From Neotamlana sargassicola (GTDB lineage Bacteria > Bacteroidota > Bacteroidia > Flavobacteriales > Flavobacteriaceae), in assembly GCF_020523965.1 (NCBI RefSeq), contig NZ_JAJAPX010000006.1, positions 248,001-312,000 of the forward strand: DNA of 64,000 bases, read 5' to 3'. Positions 9,852 through 18,620 of this stretch are shown here, in pieces. The translations under genes and the position numbers were made by a program. How positions within the stretch are numbered: the stretch's first letter is position 1; each line of letters opens with the position of its first letter. The notes under the pieces were generated by a model, which searched no databases, was not told the origin of the DNA, and saw nothing but the letters and a program-made list of their open reading frames with translations.

Positions 9852-10390
9852 AAAACGCTATTAAACTTGCAAAAGCAAACAACCAGAAAGCATTTAATTT
9901 TCTTTTAGATAGCTTTTGGGACGATGTTTATGGCTTTCAGTTAAAGCGAACTCAAAACGAAAACGATGCCGAAGATATTACCATTCAAACATTTTCAAAA
10001 GCTTTTGATAGAATTGAAACATTTGATGAAAACTACAAGTTTAAAACCTGGCTTATAACAATATCAAAAAATATTCATATTGATTTACTTAGAAAGGAAA
10101 AGAATTCTATTTCTCAAGTTTTATCAAATAATCGCGATGAAGCTTATCAAATTTTAGACGAATCGCCTTCACCTGAAGACAAACTCATTACAGAACAGAA
10201 TTTAGCAAAATTACTTCGCGACATAAAAAAACTAAAACCCCATTACCAGAACATAATTAACTTACGCTATTTTCAAGAACTAAGTTATAAAGAAATATCT
10301 GCAGAGCTTAACGAACCTATAAACAACGTAAAAGTAAAACTACTTCGTGCTAAAAAATTACTAGCTGATATTATTACAAATAAGTCTTAA
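9842..10390 (+). CDS. RNA polymerase sigma factor, sigma-70 family (RpoE-like)
   Basis: A 182-residue ECF sigma factor with region 2 ([20 protein letters not shown]) and region 4 ([19 protein letters not shown]). Start is TTG at 9842, inside the glycosyltransferase reading frame, giving a ten-base overlap and implying translational coupling. No anti-sigma gene is adjacent; the next gene is lipA with its own promoter. Conserved flavobacterial sigma factors of this type are common, but their targets cannot be read here. Confidence 0.88.
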   Translation: MEVENAIKLAKANNQKAFNFLLDSFWDDVYGFQLKRTQNENDAEDITIQTFSKAFDRIETFDENYKFKTWLITISKNIHIDLLRKEKNSISQVLSNNRDEAYQILDESPSPEDKLITEQNLAKLLRDIKKLKPHYQNIINLRYFQELSYKEISAELNEPINNVKVKLLRAKKLLADIITNKS

Positions 10391-10442
10391 AACTAAACAC
10401 CTTATTGCCTTTCCTCCTATACAATTTAACAGAAATACTTTG

Positions 10443-10450
10443 TATCTTTG
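10443..10450 (+). promoter_or_regulatory. -7 box TATCTTTG of lipA
   Basis: Exact TAnnTTTG match located 20 bases before the lipA ATG. It shows that an apparent TTG start at 10440 is part of the promoter rather than coding sequence. Confidence 0.6.
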
Positions 10451-10469
10451 TAATCACACTTTTTTTTAT

Positions 10470-11348
10470 ATGAATACAGAAACAGTTTCAAATATATTGC
10501 CAGAGCGCAAACCAAAACCAAAATGGCTTCGTGTAAAACTCCCTACAGGGAAAAAATATACCGAATTACGTGGTCTGGTAGATAAATATAAGCTAAATAC
10601 TATTTGTACTTCTGGAAGCTGCCCAAATATGGGTGAATGCTGGGGTGAAGGTACTGCAACCTTTATGATTTTAGGAAACGTTTGTACACGTTCTTGCGGA
10701 TTTTGTGGTGTAAAAACTGGAAGACCAGAAACCGTGGATTGGGACGAACCTGAAAAAGTAGCACGCTCAATTAGAATCATGAAAATTAAACACGCCGTTT
10801 TAACCAGTGTTGATAGAGATGATTTAAAAGATATGGGAAGCATTATGTGGGCAGAAACCGTTAAGGCTGTTCGCCGCATGAACCCGGAAACCACTATGGA
10901 AACATTAATACCCGATTTTCAAGGTATTGAAAAACATATAGATAGAATTATTGATGTGGCTCCAGAGGTTGTATCACACAACATAGAAACCGTTCGTCGT
11001 TTAACCCGTGAAGTTAGAATTCAAGCACAATACGACCGTAGTATGGGTGTTTTAAAATACTTAAAACAGCAAGGGCAACGTAGAACAAAGTCTGGTATAA
11101 TGCTTGGTTTAGGTGAAACTAAAGAAGAAGTTATTGAAACCCTTCACGACCTTAAAGCTAACGACGTTGATGTAGTAACTATTGGCCAATATTTGCAACC
11201 AAGTAAAAAACACTTACCCGTACAACGTTTTGTAAACCCAGACGAATTTAAAGAGTATGAAGAAATAGGTTTAAGCCTAGGATTTCGCCATGTTGAAAGT
11301 AGTGCATTAGTGCGTTCATCTTATCATGCTCAAAAACATATTAATTAA
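10470..11348 (+). CDS. lipA: Lipoyl synthase
   Basis: Radical SAM enzyme that inserts two sulfurs into octanoyl groups on E2 and H proteins to form lipoate. The start is the ATG at 10470, giving 292 residues. Both iron-sulfur clusters are visible: the auxiliary cluster motif [12 protein letters not shown] and the radical SAM motif [10 protein letters not shown] (CxxxCxxC). The C-terminal VRSSYHA motif is also present. The GAPDH gene follows after five bases, so the two are probably cotranscribed. Confidence 0.97.
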   Translation: MNTETVSNILPERKPKPKWLRVKLPTGKKYTELRGLVDKYKLNTICTSGSCPNMGECWGEGTATFMILGNVCTRSCGFCGVKTGRPETVDWDEPEKVARSIRIMKIKHAVLTSVDRDDLKDMGSIMWAETVKAVRRMNPETTMETLIPDFQGIEKHIDRIIDVAPEVVSHNIETVRRLTREVRIQAQYDRSMGVLKYLKQQGQRRTKSGIMLGLGETKEEVIETLHDLKANDVDVVTIGQYLQPSKKHLPVQRFVNPDEFKEYEEIGLSLGFRHVESSALVRSSYHAQKHIN

Positions 11349-11353
11349 AAACA

Positions 11354-12343
11354 ATGATTAATGTTGCCATAAATGGTTTTGGCAGAATAGGCAGACGTGT
11401 TTTTAGACTTCTTCAAGAATACAACAATATAAACGTTGTTGCCATAAACGATCTAGCTGATGCTAAAACCTTAAGTCATCTATTAAAATACGATAGTGTA
11501 CATGGGCTTTTTAGCGGTACTATTTCAGGTGAAAACAATAACATTATTGTAAATAACAACACCATTCCGTTATTAAATCATAATCATCCAAAAGAAATAA
11601 ATTGGCTACCATTTAATGTAGATTTTGTAATTGAAGCCACAGGAAAATTTAAAACAACTCTAGAATTAAATCATCATTTAAATAATGGTGCAAAACGAGT
11701 GATTTTAAGTGTTCCGCCAATTGAAGATGATATAAAAACTATTGTTTTAGGAGTTAATAATTATATATTAGATGGCTCTGAAAAAATAATATCTAACGCA
11801 TCGTGTACCACAAACAACGCAGCCCCAATGTTTGATGTTATTAATACCCTTTGCGGTATAAACGAAGCTTATATTACAACAGTACACTCTTACACCACCG
11901 ACCAAAGTTTGCACGACCAACCGCATAGAGATTTACGCCGCTCGAGAGCAGCTAGCCAATCTATTGTGCCAACTACAACCGGAGCAGCTAAAGCACTAAC
12001 AAAAATTTTCCCAGATTTGTCTGAAGTTATTGGAGGTTGCGGTATTCGAGTTCCGGTTATAAACGGCTCTTTAACCGATATAACATTTAATGTAAAGCAA
12101 ACAGTATCAATAAAAAGCGTTAACGACGCATTTAAACAAGCTTCCGAAGGAAAATTTAAAAACATTATAGAATACACTACAGATCCTATAGTTTCTATCG
12201 ATATTGTTGGAAACACACATTCCTGCATTTTCGATGCTCAAATGACTTCGGTTATAGGCAATATGGTAAAAATAATTGGTTGGTATGACAATGAAACGGG
12301 GTATTCTCAAAGAATAATTGATTTAATCTGTAATTTATCGTGA
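11354..12343 (+). CDS. gap: Type I glyceraldehyde-3-phosphate dehydrogenase
   Basis: A 329-residue GAPDH. The Rossmann motif is AINGFGRIGRRVFRL, an acidic residue in VVAINDLAD favours NAD, the catalytic cysteine is in NASCTTN, and the partner histidine lies in the segment beginning TVHSYT. The C-terminal WYDNETGYS is conserved. Position five bases after lipA is not a standard glycolytic cluster. Whether this is the main glycolytic enzyme or a second, gluconeogenic copy cannot be decided from this window. Confidence 0.94.
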   Translation: MINVAINGFGRIGRRVFRLLQEYNNINVVAINDLADAKTLSHLLKYDSVHGLFSGTISGENNNIIVNNNTIPLLNHNHPKEINWLPFNVDFVIEATGKFKTTLELNHHLNNGAKRVILSVPPIEDDIKTIVLGVNNYILDGSEKIISNASCTTNNAAPMFDVINTLCGINEAYITTVHSYTTDQSLHDQPHRDLRRSRAASQSIVPTTTGAAKALTKIFPDLSEVIGGCGIRVPVINGSLTDITFNVKQTVSIKSVNDAFKQASEGKFKNIIEYTTDPIVSIDIVGNTHSCIFDAQMTSVIGNMVKIIGWYDNETGYSQRIIDLICNLS

Positions 12344-12353
12344 TAAAAATACG

Positions 12354-12379
12354 TTTTATCGATAAAATGTTTATATTTG
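12354..12379 (+). promoter_or_regulatory. Promoter of hybrid kinase with 14-base palindrome
   Basis: TATATTTG at 12372-12379 matches TAnnTTTG. Directly upstream at 12354-12367 lies the perfect palindrome TTTTATCGATAAAA, where a regulator bound to it would cover the promoter. A further GATAAAA at 12342-12348 can pair with the left half of the palindrome. Confidence 0.5.
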
Positions 12380-12399
12380 TCTAATTCCAAACAACAAAT

Positions 12400-14625
12400 A
12401 TGTCTAAAATAAAAGCCTACAGTTCTCTTATTTTAATGCTTTTATGCTTAATTAGTTTTGCGCAGGATAAAATTCAAGACGATCCAGAAATTGCGCTTAA
12501 TAATATTAATTACAGAATAAAACAGGCTCAAGAATATTTAGATAATTTTAACTACTACGAAGCTTTAATAAATCTAGATGAAGCTTTAACGCTTGCTAAC
12601 AAAACAGACAATAAAGAAAGTATTGGAGTTATTCATACCTTAAAAGGAAAAATTCAATTAGTTGTTAATCAAGAAGAAAAAGCCATAAAGTCGTTAAGCA
12701 AAGCCATTGAGGTACAACGACTTATAAACGACAACACAAATTTAGGAAAAAGCTATAAAACCTTTGGAGATATTTATTATTCAAGAGGAGAATATTACCA
12801 AGCGCTAGACTCATATACAGCAGCTAAATCTAAGTTTCAAGAAGAAGAACTAGACCAAAATTATACACAAACTTTGCTTTCTGAGGGTAAAACCTATATT
12901 TCACTTAAAAATTATAAGAAGGCTCAAAGTTTACTTGAACAAGCGCTACTTGAAGCGCAAAATATAGATTTTTTAAAAGCGCAAAGTGAAGCCTTAATTA
13001 ATTTAGCAGTTGTTCAAAACAATTTAGGCAACCATAATAAAGCAGTTAAATACGGAAAAGAAGGTATTGAACTTGCCGAAACCAATAATTTTACCAATTT
13101 ACTTCCTGATGGCTATTTGGTTATAAGTGACTTATATAATAGTTCCAGAAACTTTAAATTATCTCGCGAGTATCTTAATAAGCATATTAAAATTTCAGAC
13201 TCAATAAGAAGCTTAATTAACTCAAATTCATCATTAGAATTAGAAACGCAAACTAAATTAGCCGAATTAAACCATGACTTCGCCGAAGTAACAGAAAAGC
13301 TAAAAAAATCTGAATCGGATAATAACTTAGGAACGTTAATTTCAATTTTAAGTGTTGCTTTAATAACCATTTTGTCGCTTTTAACCTTATCGTTATATAA
13401 AAACAACAACATTAGGTTAAAAACCAACAACATGTTGCACAAAAAAAATTCTGAACTTATTGTTGCCAAAGAAAAAGCTGAGTTAGCCTCGAAAACCAAA
13501 GCAAATTTTTTATCTACAGTAACTCACGAATTACGAACACCTTTATACGCTGTTACAGGAATTAGTAACATGCTTTTGGATGAAAACCCAAAACCCGAAC
13601 AAGTACAACATTTAAAATCGTTAAAGTTTTCTGGCGATTATTTATTAACCTTTATCAACGACATTCTTCAAATAAATAAAATTGAAGCAAATAAAGTTGA
13701 TATTGAACCTGAAACTTTTAATTTAAAAAAGAAAATAAATAATATTATTTTGGCCTTAAACAATTCGGCTCAAGATAATAACGTTAATATTCATTTTGAA
13801 TATGAGCCAGGTCTTTCGGAAAATTTTATTGCCGATCAATTAAAAATTTCTCAAATTTTAATAAACTTGGTTGGTAACTCCATTAAGTTTACTAAAAATG
13901 GAGATATCTGGATTCGAGTTTATAAAATTGAACAAAAAGATAAAATTTACACACTTCGATTTGAAGTAGAAGATAATGGTATTGGTATAAGCCAAGAAAA
14001 ACAAGACCATATGTTCGAGAGTTTCTCTCAAGGATCCATACAAATTAACCGTAAATATGGTGGTACTGGTTTAGGTTTGTCTATTGTTAAAGGTTTAATT
14101 GATATTTTAAAAGGAATAATTTACGTAAAAAGCGAACTTGGAAAAGGCACAACGTTTTTCTTTGAAATTCCTTTAGAATACACTACAGTTGAAGAATCGA
14201 GCGATAAAAAACAATCTTATTTTAATCCGGAAAATAATGATTTCGATTTATCGAAGGTTAAAATTTTAGTAGTTGAAGACAACAAAATCAACCAAATGAT
14301 TACTAAAAAGATTTTAACCAAAATGGGATTACACTGCGAAATAGTAGATAATGGAGAGGATGCCGTAAGCAAAATAAAAGACAACAACTACGATGTTGTT
14401 TTAATGGATATCCACATGCCTGGAATAAGTGGTATTGAGGCTACAAAAATTGTTAGAACTTTCGATAAAGAACTTACTATTTATGCTTTAACCGCCGTAA
14501 CTATTGAAGATAAAATGCAAGAATTTGAAGAGGCAGGTTTTACAGATATTATTCCAAAGCCATTCAAACAAGAAGAGTTCGAGAAAAAATTATACAATGC
14601 TTTATCTAACAAAACTACGGCTTAA
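12400..14625 (+). CDS. TPR hybrid histidine kinase with receiver domain
   Basis: A 741-residue sensor. It has a signal peptide (to ~residue 22, LISFAQDK), five to six tetratricopeptide repeats (residues ~30-270), a transmembrane helix (~310-330), HisKA with the phospho-acceptor in THELRTPLYAVTG, HATPase_c (LINLVGNSIKFT, DNGIGIS, GGTGLGLSIVKGL), and a C-terminal receiver with the phospho-aspartate in VVLMDIHMPGISG and lysine in IPKPF. No DNA-binding domain is fused, so output must pass to another protein or stay internal. The gene at 25432-27720 is a paralogue with the same order. Its 3' end overlaps convergent lpxK by 11 bases. Confidence 0.93.
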   Translation: MSKIKAYSSLILMLLCLISFAQDKIQDDPEIALNNINYRIKQAQEYLDNFNYYEALINLDEALTLANKTDNKESIGVIHTLKGKIQLVVNQEEKAIKSLSKAIEVQRLINDNTNLGKSYKTFGDIYYSRGEYYQALDSYTAAKSKFQEEELDQNYTQTLLSEGKTYISLKNYKKAQSLLEQALLEAQNIDFLKAQSEALINLAVVQNNLGNHNKAVKYGKEGIELAETNNFTNLLPDGYLVISDLYNSSRNFKLSREYLNKHIKISDSIRSLINSNSSLELETQTKLAELNHDFAEVTEKLKKSESDNNLGTLISILSVALITILSLLTLSLYKNNNIRLKTNNMLHKKNSELIVAKEKAELASKTKANFLSTVTHELRTPLYAVTGISNMLLDENPKPEQVQHLKSLKFSGDYLLTFINDILQINKIEANKVDIEPETFNLKKKINNIILALNNSAQDNNVNIHFEYEPGLSENFIADQLKISQILINLVGNSIKFTKNGDIWIRVYKIEQKDKIYTLRFEVEDNGIGISQEKQDHMFESFSQGSIQINRKYGGTGLGLSIVKGLIDILKGIIYVKSELGKGTTFFFEIPLEYTTVEESSDKKQSYFNPENNDFDLSKVKILVVEDNKINQMITKKILTKMGLHCEIVDNGEDAVSKIKDNNYDVVLMDIHMPGISGIEATKIVRTFDKELTIYALTAVTIEDKMQEFEEAGFTDIIPKPFKQEEFEKKLYNALSNKTTA

Positions 14626-15619
14626 CAAATTGCTTTAATAAATTATTAAACTGTTCGGCGTTATCTAACTTTACGGTTATTGGAAGATAAAACAGCTTAT
14701 GCTTTAGCTTCTCAAAGTCTTTTAAACGCATAAAATCTTTTTCGGTAGTAATAATTAAGTCGTTTTTTTCTAAACGCAAAACATCCTCAACTTTAAAATT
14801 ATAATGATCTGGGAAATTTTGGTGCGTAAATTGTAAACCCTTAGTTTTTAAAAATTCAACTAAAGGCGAGGCATTCGCAATTCCTGTTACTAAAGTAAAC
14901 GGCTTTAAATCGGTTATTTTTTTTGAAGAGTTTTCCGAAAAAACAGTATCAGAATATACAATACTACTAAAAAATACGCTTTGGTTAATGTTGGGTTTAA
15001 TTTGCTTTGTTATTAGCTCTTTATCCAAATTACTAATTCCTTCAGGGCACTTTGTAACAATAATTACATCGGCACGATTAGCTCCACTTTTGGGTTCCCG
15101 TAAATCGCCAGTAGGTAAAACAATGTCCTTAAAATAAAGCCTATTATAAGTAGTTAGCAAAATATTAAATCCGGCATTAACTTTACGATGTTGGTAAGCA
15201 TCATCAAGTAAAATAACTTCGGGTTTTATGTTTAAATCTAATAAAGCTGCAATACCATTTTGCCTGTTAGAGTCGACTGCAACATAAATATCATCTTTAA
15301 ATTTACAATAAAACTGAAAAGGCTCATCTCCAATAGAGCTTGCCGTAGATGACAAATTTGCCAATTGAAAACCTGTAGTACTGCGCTTATAACCACGACT
15401 TAAAGTTGCTATTTTATAATCGTTTTTTAAAGAACTAATTAAATACTCTATCATTGGCGTTTTGCCCGTGCCACCAACACTTAAATTTCCAACACAAATT
15501 ATTGGCAAGTTATAAGTTTTAGATACCTTAATATTATAATCGTAAAGCTTATTTCTAAACCAAGTTATTATAAAGTAAACAGGAACAATAGGAAAAAGTA
15601 TGTATCGCAAAAATTTCAT
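14615..15619 (-). CDS. lpxK: Tetraacyldisaccharide 4'-kinase
   Basis: Inner-membrane-associated kinase that phosphorylates the 4' position of the lipid A disaccharide precursor. The 334 residues start with a short hydrophobic segment (YILFPIVPVYFIITWF) and contain the Walker A loop GNLSVGGTGKTPMIEYL and the family motif LSRGYKR. DDAYQHRKV matches the conserved DDGFQHR-type segment. It is divergent from the Nif3 gene. Confidence 0.95.
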   Translation of the reverse strand: MKFLRYILFPIVPVYFIITWFRNKLYDYNIKVSKTYNLPIICVGNLSVGGTGKTPMIEYLISSLKNDYKIATLSRGYKRSTTGFQLANLSSTASSIGDEPFQFYCKFKDDIYVAVDSNRQNGIAALLDLNIKPEVILLDDAYQHRKVNAGFNILLTTYNRLYFKDIVLPTGDLREPKSGANRADVIIVTKCPEGISNLDKELITKQIKPNINQSVFFSSIVYSDTVFSENSSKKITDLKPFTLVTGIANASPLVEFLKTKGLQFTHQNFPDHYNFKVEDVLRLEKNDLIITTEKDFMRLKDFEKLKHKLFYLPITVKLDNAEQFNNLLKQFVKP

Positions 15620-15639
15620 TACAACGAAAGTAATTATTT

Positions 15640-15647
15640 TATCTTTG
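15640..15647 (+). promoter_or_regulatory. -7 box TATCTTTG of the Nif3 gene
   Basis: Exact match to TAnnTTTG, 20 bases before the ATG at 15667. The spacing supports that ATG over the TTG at 15661. Confidence 0.55.
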
Positions 15648-15666
15648 ATGTAAAATTTAATTGAAT

Positions 15667-16761
15667 ATGATTGTACAAGATGTTATAAATCATTTAGAAA
15701 CTTTAGCGCCTTTGGCATACGCTGAAGATTTTGACAATGTAGGGCTTTTAGTAGGCGATAAAAATTCTAAAATTACTGGTGTTTTAGTAACTTTAGATAC
15801 ACTTGAACCAGTTGTAGATGAAGCCATTGAAGCCAACTGTAACCTTATTGTAAGCTTCCACCCCATTATTTTTAAAGGCTTAAAAAAAATTACAGGTAAA
15901 AACTATGTAGAGCGTACTGTTTTAAAAGCAATAAAAAACGATATCGCTATTTATGCCATTCACACCGCTTTAGATAATTCAATTCATGGCGTAAACGACA
16001 TGATTTGCAATAAATTACAACTTAAAAATAAACGCATTTTAATACCTCAAAACGAAACCATTAAAAAATTAACCACCTACGCCCCAAAAAATGAAGCCGC
16101 TGCGCTTAGGAAAGCGCTGTTCAATGCAGGAGCGGGTGCCATTGGTAATTACACAAATTGTAGTTTTAATGTAGATGGCGTTGGTACATTTAAAGGTAAC
16201 GAAAACTCTAATCCTAGCATTGGAGAGATTGGTAAAGACCATACCGAAGCAGAAACTAAAATAACAATAACCTTCGCTAAACACCTAGAAAGCAAAATTT
16301 TAAATACATTATTTAAAACACATTCGTACGAAGAAGTTGCTTACGAAATTATTACCATAGAAAATAAAAACCAAAATATAGGTATGGGAATGGTAGGAGA
16401 ATTTAAAGAAGCTTTAACCGAAAATGAGTTTTTAAACCACATAAAACTTAAAATGAAAACACCTTTTATTAGGCATTCTTCATTTTTAAACAAAAAAATA
16501 AAAAAAGTTGCGGTTTTAGGAGGTTCGGGGAGTTTTGCTATTAACGCTGCCCAAGGGGCTGGTGCAGACGCATTTATTACCGCCGACTTAAAATATCATG
16601 ATTTTTTTTCGGCAGAAAATCGCATTCTTTTAACCGATATTGGCCATTATGAAAGTGAACAATACACAAAAAATCTTTTAGTAGCTCATCTTACAAAAAA
16701 AATTACTAATTTTGCAATCATTTTATCAAAGACAAATACCAATCCTGTTAAGTATTTTTAA
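15667..16761 (+). CDS. Nif3-like dinuclear metal-centre protein
   Basis: A 364-residue member of the Nif3/NGG1p-interacting-factor family, which forms toroidal hexamers with a two-metal site. Metal-ligand motifs are visible: SFHPIIFKGLKK, HTALDNS and, near the C-terminus, DIGHYESEQ. Between the two halves (residues ~125-240) is the inserted PII/CutA1-like domain found in the long bacterial form. Biochemical function is unsettled; it is sometimes annotated as GTP cyclohydrolase I type 2. The ATG at 15667 is preferred over the TTG two codons upstream. It is followed after three bases by the coiled-coil protein, its usual neighbour. Confidence 0.9.
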   Translation: MIVQDVINHLETLAPLAYAEDFDNVGLLVGDKNSKITGVLVTLDTLEPVVDEAIEANCNLIVSFHPIIFKGLKKITGKNYVERTVLKAIKNDIAIYAIHTALDNSIHGVNDMICNKLQLKNKRILIPQNETIKKLTTYAPKNEAAALRKALFNAGAGAIGNYTNCSFNVDGVGTFKGNENSNPSIGEIGKDHTEAETKITITFAKHLESKILNTLFKTHSYEEVAYEIITIENKNQNIGMGMVGEFKEALTENEFLNHIKLKMKTPFIRHSSFLNKKIKKVAVLGGSGSFAINAAQGAGADAFITADLKYHDFFSAENRILLTDIGHYESEQYTKNLLVAHLTKKITNFAIILSKTNTNPVKYF

Positions 16762-16764
16762 AGT

Positions 16765-17544
16765 ATGGCTAAAAAGAAAGAAGCAACTGTAGAAGAGCGT
16801 TTAAGAGCGTTATACGATTTACAATTAATTGATTCTCGTATAGATGAAATTAGAAATGTACGTGGTGAATTACCATTAGAAGTTCGCGATTTAGAAGACG
16901 AAGTAGCTGGATTAAACATAAGATTAGACAAACTGGTTGCAAGCCTAGAGGTTATAGATAACGACATTGCCAATAAGAAAAACTCTATTGAAGAGTCTAA
17001 AGCATTAATGAAAAAATATGCTGAGCAACAAAAGAACGTTAGAAATAACAGAGAATTCAATTCGTTGTCTAAAGAAATTGAATTTCAAGAGCTTGAAATC
17101 GAATTAGCCGAAAAACACATTAAAGAATTTAAGGCGCAAATTGAGCAGAAAAAAGAAGTTATAAGTGAAACAAAAGAGCGCTTAAAAGAGCGTGAAACAC
17201 ACTTAAAACATAAAAAAGGTGAATTGGATGCTATTTTAGCCGAAACTGAAAAAGAAGAACAAGCCTTAATTGATAAATCTGCCGAATATAAAGAGCAACT
17301 AGAGGAGCGTTTAGTTTCTGCTTATACCAGAATTAGAAACAACGTTAAAAACGGTTTAGCCGTTGTACCAATTGAAAGAGGTGCTTCTGGAGGTTCGTTC
17401 TTTACTATTCCTCCACAAATTCAAGTAGAAATTGCTTCACGTAAAAAAGTAATAACAGACGAGCATAGTGGTAGAATTTTAGTTGATGCTGTTTTAGCTG
17501 AAGAACAAAAAGAAAAAATGGAAAAAATGTTTTCTAAATTGTAA
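16765..17544 (+). CDS. Coiled-coil 'zinc ribbon' protein without cysteines
   Basis: A 259-residue protein of the C4-type zinc ribbon family (often annotated DUF164/CdsZ-like): a long antiparallel coiled coil (~residues 10-175) then the ribbon region. In the family the ribbon carries two CxxC knuckles; here they read GASGGSFFTIPPQ and ITDEHSGRILVD, and the whole protein contains no cysteine. The fold is recognisable from IPPQ, the basic helix and GRILVD, so zinc binding has been lost while the rest is conserved. It probably shares a transcript with the Nif3 gene three bases upstream. Function is unknown. Confidence 0.86.
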   Translation: MAKKKEATVEERLRALYDLQLIDSRIDEIRNVRGELPLEVRDLEDEVAGLNIRLDKLVASLEVIDNDIANKKNSIEESKALMKKYAEQQKNVRNNREFNSLSKEIEFQELEIELAEKHIKEFKAQIEQKKEVISETKERLKERETHLKHKKGELDAILAETEKEEQALIDKSAEYKEQLEERLVSAYTRIRNNVKNGLAVVPIERGASGGSFFTIPPQIQVEIASRKKVITDEHSGRILVDAVLAEEQKEKMEKMFSKL

Positions 17545-17568
17545 ACAGCTTTCTTTAAAATATGTAGA

Positions 17569-17595
17569 AGCCTTCACTTTGTGAGGGCTTTTTTT
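17569..17595 (+). terminator. Terminator of the Nif3/coiled-coil operon
   Basis: Stem AGCCTTCAC / GTGAGGGCT (one T-G pair) with a TTT loop and seven following T residues. Confidence 0.88.
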
Positions 17596-17685
17596 ATGCA
17601 TTAAAATATAAACAGATTGAATTTACAGGAAAAACACCCTTACAAATTCAACCTTTTACCTCTACTTTATTTTACACTTCTACTC

Positions 17686-17848
17686 TAAATTTGTATCAGT
17701 TAGTTATTTAGTTTGCAAGTTATCAACTTGTTTATTTTTAAGAGTTAGTCATTGTCTCTCAAACACAACCAGAACCTAACCTAACTTATTAATCTTGAAC
17801 AATTACCCCTACTTATCCAAGCCTTTGCGTACTGTAAAGGCTTTTTTT
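17686..17848 (+). ncRNA. Candidate small RNA between two terminators
   Basis: A -7 box TAAATTTG (17686-17693) and a second terminator (stem AAGCCTTT / AAAGGCTT with T run, 17819-17848) frame about 150 bases without a credible reading frame, lying after the terminator of the upstream operon. The predicted transcript from about 17698 contains the hairpin CAAGTT-ATC-AACTTG (about 17716-17730) and GTTAG/CTAAC segments that can pair. I do not recognise a family. It could be a housekeeping RNA of the 6S type or a short leader for msrA. The 360-base gap 17545-17905 holds nothing else. Confidence 0.4.
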
Positions 17849-17905
17849 AAATCTATTTTAACATTAAAATTGTTAAGTTTAAAAATTAAAAACGTCTATA
17901 ATAGC

Positions 17906-18565
17906 ATGAAAAACATATTTCTTTTATTCGGATTATTTGTATTGTTAAGTTGTAAAAACGATGCGCAAAACAAAAAGCAAAAAGTAACTATAACAGATAA
18001 TGAACCAGTGGAGGTTCCTTTAAAAAATGGAAAAGCCAGAGCTTATTTTGCTAGCGGTTGTTTTTGGTGTGTGGAAGCTATTTACGAAAGTGTAAAAGGC
18101 GTAGAAGAATCTATTTCTGGATATTCAGGTGGGCATACTTCAAACCCAACTTACGAAGCTAGTAACACAGGCAGAACAGGTCACGCAGAAGCTGTAGAAA
18201 TTATTTACGACCCCAACATTGTAAGTTTTGAAACTTTGGTAGATGTTTATTTTGCATCGCAGAATGTAACACAGGTTAACGGACAAGGTAACGATCGTGG
18301 TTCTCAATATCGATCTATAATTTTTTATCAAAATAACACACAAAAAGAGGTTATTTTAAAGAAAAAGAAAGCTTTAGCGGATAAATTAGGTAAAACAATA
18401 GCCGCAGAAGTTTACCCTTTTCAAAAATTTTGGGTCGCTGAAGATTATCATCAAGACTACGAAAAAAAGCACCCAAATCACCCTTATATAAAAGCGGTTT
18501 CAATCCCGAGGTTAAATCGTTTTAAAGCAAAAATGCCAGGCGTATTAAAAAATAATGGGCATTAA
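17906..18565 (+). CDS. msrA: Peptide-methionine (S)-S-oxide reductase, lipoprotein
   Basis: A 219-residue MsrA that repairs oxidised methionine. I place the start at the ATG at 17906, which gives a lipoprotein signal (FLLFGLFVLLSC, lipobox cysteine at ~16); an earlier TTG at 17795 would translate straight through a terminator. The catalytic motif ASGCFWCVEAIY is intact, and HTSNPTYEA, GHAEAVEI and AEDYHQDYE are the usual conserved blocks. No further cysteine follows, so resolving must use the second cysteine of GCFWC or an external reductant. Membrane anchoring suggests repair of envelope proteins. Confidence 0.93.
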   Translation: MKNIFLLFGLFVLLSCKNDAQNKKQKVTITDNEPVEVPLKNGKARAYFASGCFWCVEAIYESVKGVEESISGYSGGHTSNPTYEASNTGRTGHAEAVEIIYDPNIVSFETLVDVYFASQNVTQVNGQGNDRGSQYRSIIFYQNNTQKEVILKKKKALADKLGKTIAAEVYPFQKFWVAEDYHQDYEKKHPNHPYIKAVSIPRLNRFKAKMPGVLKNNGH

Positions 18566-18580
18566 AAATAAAGCTTCACA

Positions 18581-18618
18581 GTTAAAAAAGTATCTTTATA
18601 AAAAAGATATTTTTTAAC
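18581..18618 (+). repeat. Long hairpin abutting the next start codon
   Basis: GTTAAAAAAGTATCTT can pair with AAGATATTTTTTAAC across a seven-base loop, with one bulged base. It ends two bases before the ATG at 18621. It may terminate msrA transcription or control access to the lipoprotein start; the sequence alone does not decide. Confidence 0.55.
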
Positions 18619-18620
18619 TT

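Noticed and set aside
10440-10469. TTG start of lipA at 10440
   Set aside because: This segment contains the -7 promoter box TATCTTTG; the ATG at 10470 gives the family N-terminus.
10466-10894. 142-codon antisense frame within lipA
   Set aside because: It is a shadow of the conserved lipA frame, with no promoter or family resemblance of its own.
11890-12228. 112-codon antisense frame within the GAPDH gene
   Set aside because: It mirrors a strongly conserved coding region and shows no independent protein features.
17795-17905. N-terminal extension of MsrA from a TTG at 17795
   Set aside because: The extension is encoded by the terminator stem and T run at 17819-17848, and the ATG at 17906 gives a proper lipoprotein signal.
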